From Chrysopilus asiliformis (Eukaryota > Arthropoda > Insecta > Diptera > Rhagionidae): a DNA stretch of 64,000 nucleotides. The stretch's first letter is position 1. Each line of letters begins with the position of its first letter. Positions 47,550-60,571 of this stretch are shown here, piece after piece. The position numbers and the translations under genes are program-made. The stretch lies in NCBI GenBank assembly GCA_964034945.1, contig OZ035964.1:1200001-1264000 (forward strand), in the 5' to 3' direction. Below the pieces are notes generated by a model that did no database searches, was not told the DNA's origin, and saw only the letters and a list, made by a program, of their open reading frames with translations.

Positions 47550-50169
47550 TAAGCTAATAATTTTTATTGTTTTTTATATGTTGGTTTTGAGCTTTTTGTT
47601 CCGAAAAAGAAGATTGCATTCCATAGGCACCCGCCATGGTACACGAAATTTTTGTCAAGAGTAAAAAATTCCAAACGCAAAGCTTATAAATTGTACGTTC
47701 GCACTAGACTTAATATACATTATCAAACGTACTCGTATTTGCGCAAAAGATTTGCTGCTATTCAGAAGTCAAATTACAAATCTTATTTATTAGATCTTCA
47801 AAACAATCTAGTCTCTGATCCGTCCAAATTTTGGAACTTCGTTAACTTAAAAAAAAAGTCATCTGGCTACCCTAAAAGAATGTTTCTTGATGAGACAGTT
47901 GCGAATTGTGAGAAAGATATTTTGAATCTATTCGCTGATTTTTTCCAGAGTGTCTACGTTGATCCTCCGGACGATAATTCTATAAATTTATCATTATGTG
48001 AAAACATTGTTAATATTGGATCAATTGAACTAGATGTTGACTCTGTTCTTACCGAGTTGAATGGTTTAAATGTTAAGAAGGGGGCTGGGCCTGATCTTGT
48101 TTCTCCTTTCATTCTTAAGAATTGTGCCGAAAGTCTGTGCTATCCATTGACCACAATATTTAATTATTCTTTGCGTTTAGGTCAGTTTCCCTCTGCCTGG
48201 AAAACTTCCTATATAACACCTGTTTTTAAAAGTGATAGTAAGAATAATATAAAAAATTATCGCCCGATCGCGATTCTTCCCACTGTCGCCAAATTATTCG
48301 AAAAACTCGTGTGCAATGTTTTAACTGCCACGCTTAAGCAACACATATCCATCCATCAGCACGGATTCGTTAAAGGTCGATCAAGGAGCCGCTCCATTGC
48401 CATGACTTTTTCCCATGACAAAAAAATGCAGGAAACTAGAGCAAGATAGACTTATGTAGATCTAAAAAGGAATGACTGAATACAAGGTAAACGTTTTCCC
48501 TTCCAGTTTAACAACTTTATAGCAATCATAGCAAACCTTATGCTATGAATATAATGTTCAAATTGGCATGGTAACAAAGCTTTTGACTATGCATGCGAAG
48601 GAGAAAAAGCTTTTAAAATGACATCACGCTATAATAACAGTTTCAAGGACAAGGGACAAATGTGATTGTAGTAGAAATCGCCATAACATCGCCATAAAAT
48701 CGCCATAACAAAAGAGGGGAAATTATTTTTGCATTTGCCGACAAATTTTTGCAGTTGATTCTTATCTCCCTTTCTCGCCAAGGTATCTTCACATAAATGT
48801 GTCTCATTTTTTTGTCATGGGAAAAAGTCATGGCAATGGAGCGGCTCCTTCAACTGCAACAAATTTAGTTGAATTTACAAATTATTGCCAGTATAAAATA
48901 GAAGATGGTCACCAAGTTGATGCCATATATACGGATTTTTCAAAAGCGTTTGATCGTGTTCAACATAAGATTTTATTGAAAAAACTCGCAATATTGGGAA
49001 TACATTCTAGTCTTCTTTGTTGGTTATCGTCTTATTTATCTTCTCGCATGCAATGTGTAAAAATTTTTAATTTATTTTCACGATTCTTTGTAGTTCGTTC
49101 TGGTGTCCCGCAAGGGAGTCATCTTGGCCCCCTTTTATTTATTTTATTTACTAATGACCTGTGTAACGTCCTTAAATCGTCTAAATGTTTGCTGTATGCT
49201 GACGATCTGAAAGTTTTTCGAGTCGTAGACAGCTTTCAAGATTCTGATTTGTTGCAGAGTGATTTGAATGCACTGTCTGATTGGTGTGTAAAAAATTACA
49301 TAACTTTAAACGTCTCTAAATGCTTTTCCATGTCACTCCATCGAAAGCTCAAGCCCGTACTTTTCGATTATAAAATTAGCAATATAACAATTAATAGAGT
49401 TAATGCGATCAAAGATCTTGGGGTGGTGTTTGATATCAATCTAACGTTTAATAATCACATCGATTATATTACTTCAAAAGCGAACGGACTTTTAGGTTTT
49501 ATTATGCGTTTTTCCCGTGATCTAACTAATCCTTATGCGCTGAAAAGTATTTTTATAACTATTGTAAGGCCAATATTGGAATATGCGTGTATTGTTTGGA
49601 GTCCCAATTATGAAGTTCACATTAAGCGAATAGAATCCATCCAAAAAAGATTTCTGCGATTTGCACTTCGCCGTCTGAGTTGGTCAGATACGTATCTAGG
49701 TGTACATTGATTAACCTTGACACGTTAGGTTTTCGTCGTGATTTGTTACGTACCATGTTTCTTTTTAATGTTATGTTAGGAATTATTGACTCCCCTGTAA
49801 TTTTGTCAAAAATTGGTTTTAACGTCTCCTCCCGTTCTCTAAGATCTCACCCCTTTCTAAACGTACCGTTCCATAGGACTGTTTACGGAACTAACGAGCC
49901 TATTAGCAATATGTGCCAGTTGTTCAACAATTGGTCAATGTTTTTTGATTTTAACATGTCTCGTGCTATGTTTCGTAAAAGAATCATTTTAAGTAAATTG
50001 TAGTTTTGATTTTGTTTTTCTGATGCACTATATATTTTATCTATTTTTTTATTGTAATTTTGCTTTTATTTATTTTTCTTTAATATTATTTTTCTTAAAT
50101 CTATTGTATTTGTTGGAATCTGCCTGTTTTAGGATTTTTGTACCTGTTGGCTATGAAATTAATAATAAT
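47550..50169 (+). mobile_element. LINE copy before U9
   Basis: MITE at 48384-48849; 19-bp deletion, CCCG form, FDINLTF, EDGHQ for EDAHQ. The 5' target duplicate differs from the 3' one by one G-to-A change. Confidence 0.9.
48384..48849. mobile_element. MITE in LINE (copy before U9)
   Basis: Same element as at 4413, GAAAAAG form. Confidence 0.85.
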
Positions 50170-50359
50170 AATACGTCTAAAACCGATTTTGACACTATTT
50201 TGACATTTGAATTTGAAATATTATTGTTCGCCGTGAATTTCCGTGAATTTGTGTACGTTATTTTTTCAATAAATAAAATATTATTGTTCGCTGTGTTCCG
50301 TGAATTTTCCGTGAAGTTCCAATCGTATTATTTTCCGGCAGAAGCTGAAGAATATCAAA

Positions 50360-51172
50360 ATGGAGAACGTTACAAGGAAAAGCAGTACAAGGAAAAGCAG
50401 TACAAGGAAAAGACTGTCCCATTTCCCAGTAATCTCAAGGAGAGACATCCTCTTCATGAGGCCGATTACAAAAGTAGGATTAAGTGAAGAGATTGTTGAG
50501 CGTCTCAAGAATTGTGAGGGAGGCAATCGGAAAAAGAGGAGGGATCATCCTGAAGACGTTAACCCCGGAGATGCATTATGCTACATTTACACGAATGTCA
50601 AATTTGTCATTTTTTTCTTGTCATTATGTTAATTCCCGTGTAAATGGCATAATTTTTGTAATTTTTTCTGTCAGAAAATGTCAATCTCTCATAAAAGAAT
50701 GAACTTGTCCATTCTTTTATGCCAGATTGTCATTCGTGCAAACGCAATATTAGTTATGACAACTTTAGTATTCAACTTTTGTCATAACTAATATTGCGTT
50801 TGCACGAATGACAATCTGGCATAAAAGAATGGACAAGTTCATTCTTTTATGAGAGATTGACATTTTCTGACAGAAAAAATTACAAAAATTATGCCATTTA
50901 CACGGGAATTAACATAATGACAAGAAAAAAATGACAAATTTGTCATTCGTGTAAATGTAGCATTACTAAAGATTAAAAAGGAGAAGCGGAAGAAGAAAGA
51001 GAACATTTCATCTCCAAGCAGTAGTCCGCTTCGAAACGGAGTGAAGCCCAAGAGAACGATTTATCTTGGATCAAAACTCTTTGATTTCACTAGGCTACAT
51101 TATAGTTTAAAATTACATCTAATGAAATATCTTTGTAATGTTCGCGTTTTAATTTCAAATAAATGCCTATAA
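50360..51172 (+). pseudogene. 141-aa basic ORF split by fold-back element (U9)
   Basis: The first 72 codons are intact up to GATGCATTA; the remainder resumes at 50963. Reading through gives a 90-codon product with a foreign C-terminus. Confidence 0.45.
50579..50962. mobile_element. 384-bp fold-back element
   Basis: Two 184-bp arms (50579-50762 and 50779-50962) match at 183 of 184 positions around a 16-nt spacer. The ends are TGCTACATTTACACGAATG. A 3-bp duplication TTA flanks it (50576-50578 and 50963-50965); TTA fits PIF/Harbinger-type insertion, though a TA-type boundary cannot be fully excluded. Each arm contains a 12-bp nested hairpin (CATAAAAGAATG, 8-nt loop; 50690-50721). The right arm has an 18-bp perfect palindrome (50930-50947) that the single mismatch breaks in the left arm. 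It has no coding capacity. Confidence 0.9.
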
Positions 51173-52227
51173 GTTTATGTTACGCTAATTTTTACCTTTT
51201 CGAACCCCATTCCCACTACTTGTCACGCTTTTAGGTGCTGGCGCTAGAGTCTCACCGTATGTCAATTTTTGGTCGAAGCCGAACTTCGGTCTTCTAATTT
51301 CTTATCATTTCTAATATCTTGGACAAAAATGCTCCAATAAATTCTGAATGTAGTGTGTGAAACGAAATCTTACCGTGAAAAATTTTCTGCAAAAACGAGG
51401 TGCCGAAAACGAAAAGGATACGTTTTGGTGGTGATGAAAAAATTCAATTTTTTTTATCATTCTAAACACACTGGTGTAATTCATTTTTGTGTGTGATGAC
51501 GGGATCTTGGCGTTACAAACGGTAAGGCAAATTTAATATACCCTTTGGTTTCACCATACGGGTATAAAAATGAAATTACATCGGATTCCTTTTTTTTGCC
51601 ATGGCTGTGGGTGTTGCAAATCGTCCGCTACCAATTGTAGAACGTAAATAAACGTTGTTTTCGGCATTCAAAAACGCAAAAAAAAAATCCACATCGTCCC
51701 AATTATTTATTGTATTTCATTGTGGCATATGGTAGATTCGGCGGTCAAATCGATAATTCATCACTACTTGCCCATCACTCTCGATGTCGTCGAAATCGCG
51801 AAATAAACCATCACCGCCAAAAATCAAATCCATTTTCTACATACACAAAAACCAATCACAGAATAATATAATCAATTCAATAAAAATCGACTACGCCAGT
51901 ATTATATTATAGGTGAAGAAATCAAATTGGCATAAATTCGAGTACTAACATCGCTAGACCCTCGATTTTGAGGGTCTAGGAAATAATTAGTACCAGCTAA
52001 TACTCCGTACCAAAGTCCGTACTAAGGCGCGCTAGTACTTGGTGAAGAAATGACTTGATACCAATTTGAGTACCAAATTTTGGTCTAATACCGGTAATAG
52101 CGTTAGTACTCTGTGAAGAAATCGGCCGTTAGCCTTGCATTTTACGAGAAACGGAACTGTGCAAAATTTCTAGTCTCTAGCTCAATCCGTGCGCCCGCAA
52201 TCGGCGCCACAGACGGACGGACGGACG

Positions 52228-52266
<39 letters not shown>

Positions 52267-53693
52267 GGACGGACATGCAAAAATTAATTATTTTTATCAT
52301 TCTAAACACACTGGTATAATTCATTTTTGTGTGTGATGACGGGATTTTGGCGTTACAAACGGTAAGGCAAAGTTAGTATACCCTTGTTATACATACCATA
52401 CGGGTATAAAAACCACGCGAAAAAATTTTGAATTTCGCAGGAATGCCTTATGAAGACTAAACTGGGCACAGAGATGGACTTTGATATTTGGAGCGACCAA
52501 ACAGACGCAATTTTTTGGCGTCAAAATTTGTAGGATTTAGTATTTTTTTTTTTGGAGAGTTTTCGAACGGTTTTTTAAAGCATCTGCGTTCGTTTTTGGA
52601 GAGCTGAGCCATATGGATATTTCTGATCTGAGGATAATTAAAAAAGGACACTGTATGAGAATCATATCATAGTATATTAGATTTGGTATTCCGTTTGTAA
52701 CGCATCGAACCAATCGTCGGACACAAAAATGAACTACAGCAGGGTGTTAAGGATGTCAAAAGATTTTGATTGGTAAAAGCCTGTCCGTCTGTCTACCATT
52801 TACACCATTCATTATTCTCCGTCGATGTCAAATTGCCACTGTGTATTTTTCATTGTGTGATTCCACCGTGCATTTCCACGCTTCTAACGTTCCACCGTGT
52901 TATTTCCACCGTGGAGTGTTCACCGTGCAGCTCCCCACCGTGCGAAATCCACATTGTAATTTCCACCGTGCAATTTTGACCGTGAAATTTTCACCGTGCA
53001 TTTTTTACCGTGCGAAGTCCACAATGCAGTTTCCACCGCCTGACTTTCACCGTGTTATTTGCATCGTGAATGTCCCCGTGGTTTTTCCATTGTGCCATTT
53101 CCACCGTTTAATTTTCACGATGTAATTTTGAACTCGCAACGTCAGTCCATTTCTTTCTTTATGTATTATTATTGAAAAAAGATGCTAGGCCGCTAGATGT
53201 TAGACAGATAAGCTAGTTTGTATATCGTAGGGACCCGTTTTAAAACATAACAAAAGCTATAATTGCCAATTTGGCAATGATTGGAGACCCGTATGGTGAT
53301 ATTCGTATCAAAATTCGAACAGTTGTACCAAAATTCCACTTTGAAGTCAAACTTTCCAATAAGATTTTTTAAAACTTATTCCAATCGGATTTTGATGTAT
53401 GGTAGTTTTATGTAGAATCATATCCTAAATAACTTTTGTTCTTGGACTTTTTTGATAAGATGCATCGTTTTTGTGATATTCGCAAAAAACATTTTCGTTC
53501 GTACGGTCCATTTTTGCCCATTAACGAACTTACGGCCAATTTCTTCACAGAGTACTAAAGTGGAGTCTAGCTAGTCCAGGTACTAGCTCTGATACTCGGT
53601 ACCAACGAAAAGTTAGTACTTGTGCATTTCTTCACATCGCTAGTACCGGAGCTAAATTCATCAGCCGGTACTAGCGGCAAATACATCTAAAAC

Positions 53694-56312
53694 TAAGCTA
53701 ATAATTTTTATTGTTTTTTATATGTTGGTTTTGAGCTTTTTGTTCCGAAAAAGAAGATTGCATTCCATAGGCACCCGCCATGGTACACGAAATTTTTGTC
53801 AAGAGTAAAAAATTCCAAACGCAAAGCTTATAAATTGTACGTTCGCACTAGACTTAATATACATTATCAAACGTACTCGTATTTGCGCAAAAGATTTGCT
53901 GCTATTCAGAAGTCAAATTACAAATCTTATTTATTAGATCTTCAAAACAATCTAGTCTCTGATCCGTCCAAATTTTGGAACTTCGTTAACTTAAAAAAAA
54001 AGTCATCTGGCTACCCTAAAAGAATGTTTCTTGATGAGACAGTTGCGAATTGTGAGAAAGATATTTTGAATCTATTCGCTGATTTTTTCCAGAGTGTCTA
54101 CGTTGATCCTCCGGACGATAATTCTATAAATTTATCATTATGTGAAAACATTGTTAATATTGGATCAATTGAACTAGATGTTGACTCTGTTCTTACCGAG
54201 TTGAATGGTTTAAATGTTAAGAAGGGGGCTGGGCCTGATCTTGTTTCTCCTTTCATTCTTAAGAATTGTGCCGAAAGTCTGTGCTATCCATTGACCACAA
54301 TATTTAATTATTCTTTGCGTTTAGGTCAGTTTCCCTCTGCCTGGAAAACTTCCTATATAACACCTGTTTTTAAAAGTGATAGTAAGAATAATATAAAAAA
54401 TTATCGCCCGATCGCGATTCTTCCCACTGTCGCCAAATTATTCGAAAAACTCGTGTGCAATGTTTTAACTGCCACGCTTAAGCAACACATATCCATCCAT
54501 CAGCACGGATTCGTTAAAGGTCGATCAAGGAGCCGCTCCATTGCCATGACTTTTTCCCATGACAAAAAAATGCAGGAAACTAGAGCAAGATAGACTTATG
54601 TAGATCTAAAAAGGAATGACTGAATACAAGGTAAACGTTTTCCCTTCCAGTTTAACAACTTTATAGCAATCATAGCAAACCTTATGCTATGAATATAATG
54701 TTCAAATTGGCATGGTAACAAAGCTTTTGACTATGCATGCGAAGGAGAAAAAGCTTTTAAAATGACATCACGCTATAATAACAGTTTCAAGGACAAGGGA
54801 CAAATGTGATTGTAGTAGAAATCGCCATAACATCGCCATAAAATCGCCATAACAAAAGAGGGGAAATTATTTTTGCATTTGCCGACAAATTTTTGCAGTT
54901 GATTCTTATCTCCCTTTCTCGCCAAGGTATCTTCACATAAATGTGTCTCATTTTTTTGTCATGGGAAAAAGTCATGGCAATGGAGCGGCTCCTTCAACTG
55001 CAACAAATTTAGTTGAATTTACAAATTATTGCCAGTATAAAATAGAAGATGGTCACCAAGTTGATGCCATATATACGGATTTTTCAAAAGCGTTTGATCG
55101 TGTTCAACATAAGATTTTATTGAAAAAACTCGCAATATTGGGAATACATTCTAGTCTTCTTTGTTGGTTATCGTCTTATTTATCTTCTCGCATGCAATGT
55201 GTAAAAATTTTTAATTTATTTTCACGATTCTTTGTAGTTCGTTCTGGTGTCCCGCAAGGGAGTCATCTTGGCCCCCTTTTATTTATTTTATTTACTAATG
55301 ACCTGTGTAACGTCCTTAAATCGTCTAAATGTTTGCTGTATGCTGACGATCTGAAAGTTTTTCGAGTCGTAGACAGCTTTCAAGATTCTGATTTGTTGCA
55401 GAGTGATTTGAATGCACTGTCTGATTGGTGTGTAAAAAATTACATAACTTTAAACGTCTCTAAATGCTTTTCCATGTCACTCCATCGAAAGCTCAAGCCC
55501 GTACTTTTCGATTATAAAATTAGCAATATAACAATTAATAGAGTTAATGCGATCAAAGATCTTGGGGTGGTGTTTGATATCAATCTAACGTTTAATAATC
55601 ACATCGATTATATTACTTCAAAAGCGAACGGACTTTTAGGTTTTATTATGCGTTTTTCCCGTGATCTAACTAATCCTTATGCGCTGAAAAGTATTTTTAT
55701 AACTATTGTAAGGCCAATATTGGAATATGCGTGTATTGTTTGGAGTCCCAATTATGAAGTTCACATTAAGCGAATAGAATCCATCCAAAAAAGATTTCTG
55801 CGATTTGCACTTCGCCGTCTGAGTTGGTCAGATACGTATTTAGGTGTACATTGATTAACCTTGACACGTTAGGTTTTCGTCGTGATTTGTTACGTACCAT
55901 GTTTCTTTTTAATGTTATGTTAGGAATTATTGACTCCCCTGTAATTTTGTCAAAAATTGGTTTTAACGTCCCCTCCCGTTCTCTAAGATCTCACCCCTTT
56001 CTAAACGTACCGTTCCATAGGACTGTTTACGGAACTAACGAGCCTATTAGCAATATGTGCCAGTTGTTCAACAATTGGTCAATGTTTTTTGATTTTAACA
56101 TGTCTCGTGCTATGTTTCGTAAAAGAATCATTTTAAGTAAATTGTAGTTTTGATTTTGTTTTTCTGATGCACTATATATTTTATCTATTTTTTTTATTGT
56201 AATTTTGCTTTTATTTATTTTTCTTTAATATTATTTTTCTTAAATCTATTGTATTTTTTGGAATCTGCCTGTTAGGATTTTTGTACCTGTTGGCTATGAA
56301 ATTAATAATAAT
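53694..56312 (+). mobile_element. LINE copy before U10
   Basis: MITE at 54528-54993; 19-bp deletion, CCCG form, FDINLTF, EDGHQ. The 3' UTR has one extra T and lacks TT in GCCTGTTTTAGG. Confidence 0.9.
54528..54993. mobile_element. MITE in LINE (copy before U10)
   Basis: Same element as at 4413, GAAAAAG form. Confidence 0.85.
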
Positions 56313-59143
56313 AATACGTCTAAAACCGATTTTGACACTATTTTGACATTTGAATTTGAAATATTATTGTTCGCCGTGAATTTCCGTGAATTTGTGTACG
56401 TTATTTTTTCAATAAATAAAATATTATTGTTCGCTGTGTTCCGTGAATTTTCCGTGAAGTTCCAATCGTATTATTTTCCGGCAGAAGCTGAAGAATATCA
56501 AAATGGAGAACGTTACAAGGAAAAGCAGTACAAGGAAAAGCAGTACAAGGAAAAGACTGTCCCATTTCCCAGTAATCTCAAGGAGAGACATCCTCTTCAT
56601 GAGGCCGATTACAAAAGTAGGATTAAGTGAAGAGATTGTTGAGCGTCTCAAGAATTGTGAGGGAGGCAATCGGAAAAAGAGGAGGGAACATCCTGAAGAC
56701 GTTAACCCCGGAGATGCATTACTAAAGATTAAAAAGGAGAAGCGGAAGAAGAAAGAGAACATTTCATCTCCAAGCAGTAGTCCGCTTCGAAACGGAGTGA
56801 AGCCCAAGAGAACGATTTATCTTGGATCAAAACTCTTTGATTTCACTAGGCTACATTATAGTTTAAAATTACATCTAATGAAATATCTTTGTAATGTTCG
56901 CGTTTTAATTTCAAATAAATGCCTATAAGTTTATGTTACGCTAATTTTTACCTTTTCGAACCCCATTCCCACTACTTGTCACGCTTTTAGGTGCTGGCGC
57001 TAGAGTCTCACCGTATGTCAATTTTTGGTCGAAGCCGAACTTCGGTCTTCTAATTTCTTATCATTTCTAATATCTTGGACAAAAATGCTCCAATAAATTC
57101 TGAATGTAGTGTGTGAAACGAAATCTTACCGTGAAAAATTTTCTGCAAAAACGAGGTGCCGAAAACGAAAAGGATACGTTTTGGTGGTGATGGAAAAATT
57201 CAATTTTTTTTATCATTCTAAACACACTGGTGTAATTCATTTTTGTGTGTGATGACGGGATCTTGGCGTTACAAACGGTAAGGCAAATTTAATATACCCT
57301 TTGGTTTCACCATACGGGTATAAAAATGAAATTACATCGGATTCCTTTTTTTTGCCATGGCTGTGGGTGTTGCAAATCGTCCGCTACCAATTGTAGAACG
57401 TAAATAAACGTTGTTTTCGGCATTCAAAAACGCAAAAAAAAAATCCACATCGTCCCAATTATTTATTGTATTTCATTGTGGCATATGGTAGATTCGGCGG
57501 TCAAATCGATAATTCATCACTACTTGCCCATCACTCTCGATGTCGTCGAAATCGCGAAATAAACCATCACCGCCAAAAATCAAATCCATTTTCTACATAC
57601 ACAAAAACCAATCACAGAATAATATAATCAATTCAATAAAAATCGACTACGCCAGTATTATATTATAGGTGAAGAAATCAAATTGGCATAAATTCGAGTA
57701 CTAACATCGCTAGACCCTCGATTTTGAGGGTCTAGGAAATAATGAGTACCAGCTAATACTCCGTACCAAAGTCCGTACTAAGGCGCGCTAGTACTTGGTG
57801 AAGAAATGACTTGATACCAATTTGAGTACCAAATTTTGGTCTAATACCGGTAATAGCGTTAGTACTCTGTGAAGAAATCGGCCGTTAGCCTTGCATTTTA
57901 CGAGAAACGGAACTGTGCAAAATTTCTAGTCTCTAGCTCAATCCGTGCGCCCGCAATCCGCGCCACAGACGGACAGACGGACGGACGGACGGACATGCAA
58001 AAATTAATTATTTTTATCATTCTAAACACACTGGTATAATTCATTTTTGTGTGTGATGACGGGATCTTGGCGTTACAAACGGTAAGGCAAAGTTAGTATA
58101 CTATACCCTTTGGTATACATACCATACGGGTATAAAAACCACGCGAAAAAATTTTGAATTTCGCAGGAATGCCTTATGAAGACTAAACTGGGCACAGAGA
58201 TGGACTTTGATATTTGGAGCGACCAAACAGACGCAATTTTTTGGCGTCAAAATTTGTAGGATTTAGTATTTTTTTTTTGGAGAGTTTTCGAACGGTTTTT
58301 TAAAGCATCTGCGTTCGTTTTTGGAGAGCTGAGCCATATGGATATTTCTGATCTGAGGATAATTAAAAAAGGACACTGTATGAGAATCATATCATAGTAT
58401 ATTAGATTTGGTATTCCGTTTGTAACGCATCGAACCAATCGTCGGACACAAAAATGAACTACAGCAGGGTGTTAAGGATGTCAAAAGATTTTGATTGGTA
58501 AAAGCCTGTCCGTCTGTCTACCATTTGCACCATTCATTATTCTCCGTCGATGTCAAATTGCCACTGTGTATTTTTCATTGTGTGATTCCACCGTGCATTT
58601 CCACGCTTCTAACATTCCACCGTGTTATTTCCACCGTGGAGTGTTCACCGTGCAGCTCCCCACCGTGCGAAATCCACATTGTAATTTCCACCGTGCAATT
58701 TTGACCGTGAAATTTTCACCGTGCATTTTTTACCGTGCGAAGTCCACAATGCAGTTTCCACCGCCTGACTTTCACCGTGTTATTTGCATCGTGAATGTCC
58801 CCGTGGTTTTTCCATTGTGCCATTTCCACCGTTTAATTTTCACGATGTAATTTTGAACTCGCAACGTCAGTCCATTTCTTTCTTTATGTATTATTATTGA
58901 AAAAAGATGCTAGGCCGCTAGATGTTAGACAGATAAGCTAGTTTGTATATCGTAGGGACCCGTTTTAAAACATAACAAAAGCTATAATTGCCAATTTGGC
59001 AATGATTGGAGACCCGTATGGTGATATTCGTATCAAAATTCGAACAGTTGTACCAAAATTCCACTTTGAAGTCAAACTTTCCAATAAGATTTTTTAAAAC
59101 TTATTCCAATCGGATTTTGATGTATGGTAGTTTTATGTAGAAT
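56313..59143 (+). repeat. Array spacer U10, truncated end of array
   Basis: ORF 56503-56928; microsatellite reduced to 29 bp (57967-57995); minisatellite 58560-58851. The second DINE-like end has an altered loop (TATACTATACCCTTTGG). The unit stops at 59143, equivalent to about 3303 in U1; the right inverted repeat and the LINE are missing. Confidence 0.85.
56503..56928 (+). CDS. Unidentified 141-aa basic ORF (U10)
   Basis: As at 632 with GNRKKRRE in place of GNRKKGRE. Confidence 0.35.
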   Translation: MENVTRKSSTRKSSTRKRLSHFPVISRRDILFMRPITKVGLSEEIVERLKNCEGGNRKKRREHPEDVNPGDALLKIKKEKRKKKENISSPSSSPLRNGVKPKRTIYLGSKLFDFTRLHYSLKLHLMKYLCNVRVLISNKCL

Positions 59144-59871
59144 GTTCTTAATACGAAAAATACTTTCGCGACCTCTTCTATACGGGATGTATTTTTTTCG
59201 GAATTTCAGAGGCTTGTTCTTAATACGAAAAATACTTTCGCGACCTTTTCTATACGGGATGTATTTTTTCCGGAATTTCAGAGGCTTGTTCTTAATACGA
59301 AAAATACTTTCGCGACCTTTTCTATAGGGGATGTATTTTTTTCGGAATTTCAGAGGCTTGTTCTTAATACGAAAAATACTTTCGCGACCTTTTCTATAGG
59401 GGATGTATTTTTTCCGGAATTTCAGAGGCTTGTTCTTAATACGAAAAATACTTTCGCGACCTTTTCTATAGGGGATGTATTTTTTTCGGAATTTCAGAGG
59501 CTTGTTCTTAATACGAAAAATACTTTCGCGACCTTTTCTATAGGGGATGTATTTTTTTCGGAATTTCAGAGGCTTGTTCTTAATACGAAAAATACTTTCG
59601 CGACCTTTTCTATACGGGTTGTATTTTTTCCGGAATTTCAGAGGCTTGTTCTTAATACGAAAAATACTTTCGAGACCTTTTCTATAGGGGATGTATTTTT
59701 TTCGGAATTTCAGAGGCTTGTTCTAAGTAGGAAAAACATTTCCGACACCTTTTCTATCCGGGATATATTTTGCTCGAATTTCTAGAGGCTTGTTCTGAGT
59801 AGGAAAAATATTTCCGAGACCTTTTCTATCCGGGAAATATTTTTCTCGAATTTCTAGAGGCTTGTTCTGAA
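59144..59871. repeat. 72-bp satellite, first block
   Basis: Unit starts (GAGGCTTGTTCT) fall at 59209 and every 72 bp to 59857, with partial units at both edges. The first units are type A (CTTAATACGAAAAATACTTT). Those from 59713 on are type B (AAGTAGGAAAAACATTTCC or GAGTAGG). It begins mid-unit directly against the truncated macrosatellite and breaks off at CTGAAAAAATC. Confidence 0.95.
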
Positions 59872-60571
59872 AAAATCAAAAAGAACATTTTTACCGACAA
59901 GGCATTCTAAATATTTTGCTCTTTGTAACTTTTTTGATTTGACGATCCGTTTTCGAGAAAACCGACCGAAAATTCAAATTTTCACTTCGATGGGGGAGAT
60001 ACTGATCCCATTTTGCCGAATTTATGAGATACGCATCTGAGGAAAATTTCAAATCCGCAGCATAGTTCGTGTGGGAAATAAAAAAAATCTTGCTAAGGAA
60101 ATCGAAGGAATTTGGCATGGAAAACAAGCAAATGAAAACAAAGTTAACTTTTACAGTTTTCTAAAATATTTCCCATTCAAACTATGAAATTTGTCATGGA
60201 AATACAGAATTTCTTTGCAGTTTAATCGATTAAATGAACCAAAAACATGGAAATACAGAAAGGAAATTTCCCATTATTGGCCGCCGTCCGATTTTCGACG
60301 ATTTTCTTTGTCCTCAAACAGTTTTCTTCGTAGATTTTATGCCTGTTTTACGGCGAAATACCGGCTGCAGTGATTTGCATTAAAATGAAGCATTTTCCTC
60401 CACTCTCGATTGTCTTGAAAATTTTCCCATTTTTACCAAGTATGTTTGAAAAAAATTACAAATTTTCTGGCATTATTCGAAAACATTCTGTAATCGATCC
60501 TGTCACACAGTTTTTCCTATATAAATTCAAAAAAAATAGAAATCTATTACTACTACAGTTTCTACAGCTCT
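59872..60571. other. Non-repetitive DNA, no gene seen
   Basis: AT-rich. Around 59913-59962 it resembles the macrosatellite sequence at 3320-3366 (CTTTG, ACTTTTTTGAT, CGTTTT, GAGA in order), so it may be a diverged relative of the spacer. No supportable ORF. Confidence 0.5.

Larger units (their letters stand above)
50170..53693 (+). repeat. Array spacer U9 with fold-back insertion
   Basis: ORF region 50360-51172 split by the fold-back element; microsatellite 52211-52275 (65 bp), minisatellite 52835-53126; AGA/11-T state; TTTGTGATATTC near 53472. Confidence 0.85.
1..59143 (+). repeat. 5.76-kb macrosatellite array, about 10 head-to-tail units
   Basis: The same landmarks recur in one orientation. 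The 141-codon ORF starts at 632, 6390, 12164, 17956, 23714, 32088, 38812, 44576, 50360 and 56503. After removing three copy-specific insertions the spacing is about 5.76-5.82 kb. Copies are near-identical by eye, differing by scattered substitutions, short indels and microsatellite length. Every complete unit has the same LINE with the same MITE in it, so both insertions predate amplification. The array is cut by the window start and ends at 59143, where the unit stops abruptly and a 72-bp satellite begins. The total number of copies is unknown. Confidence 0.95.
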
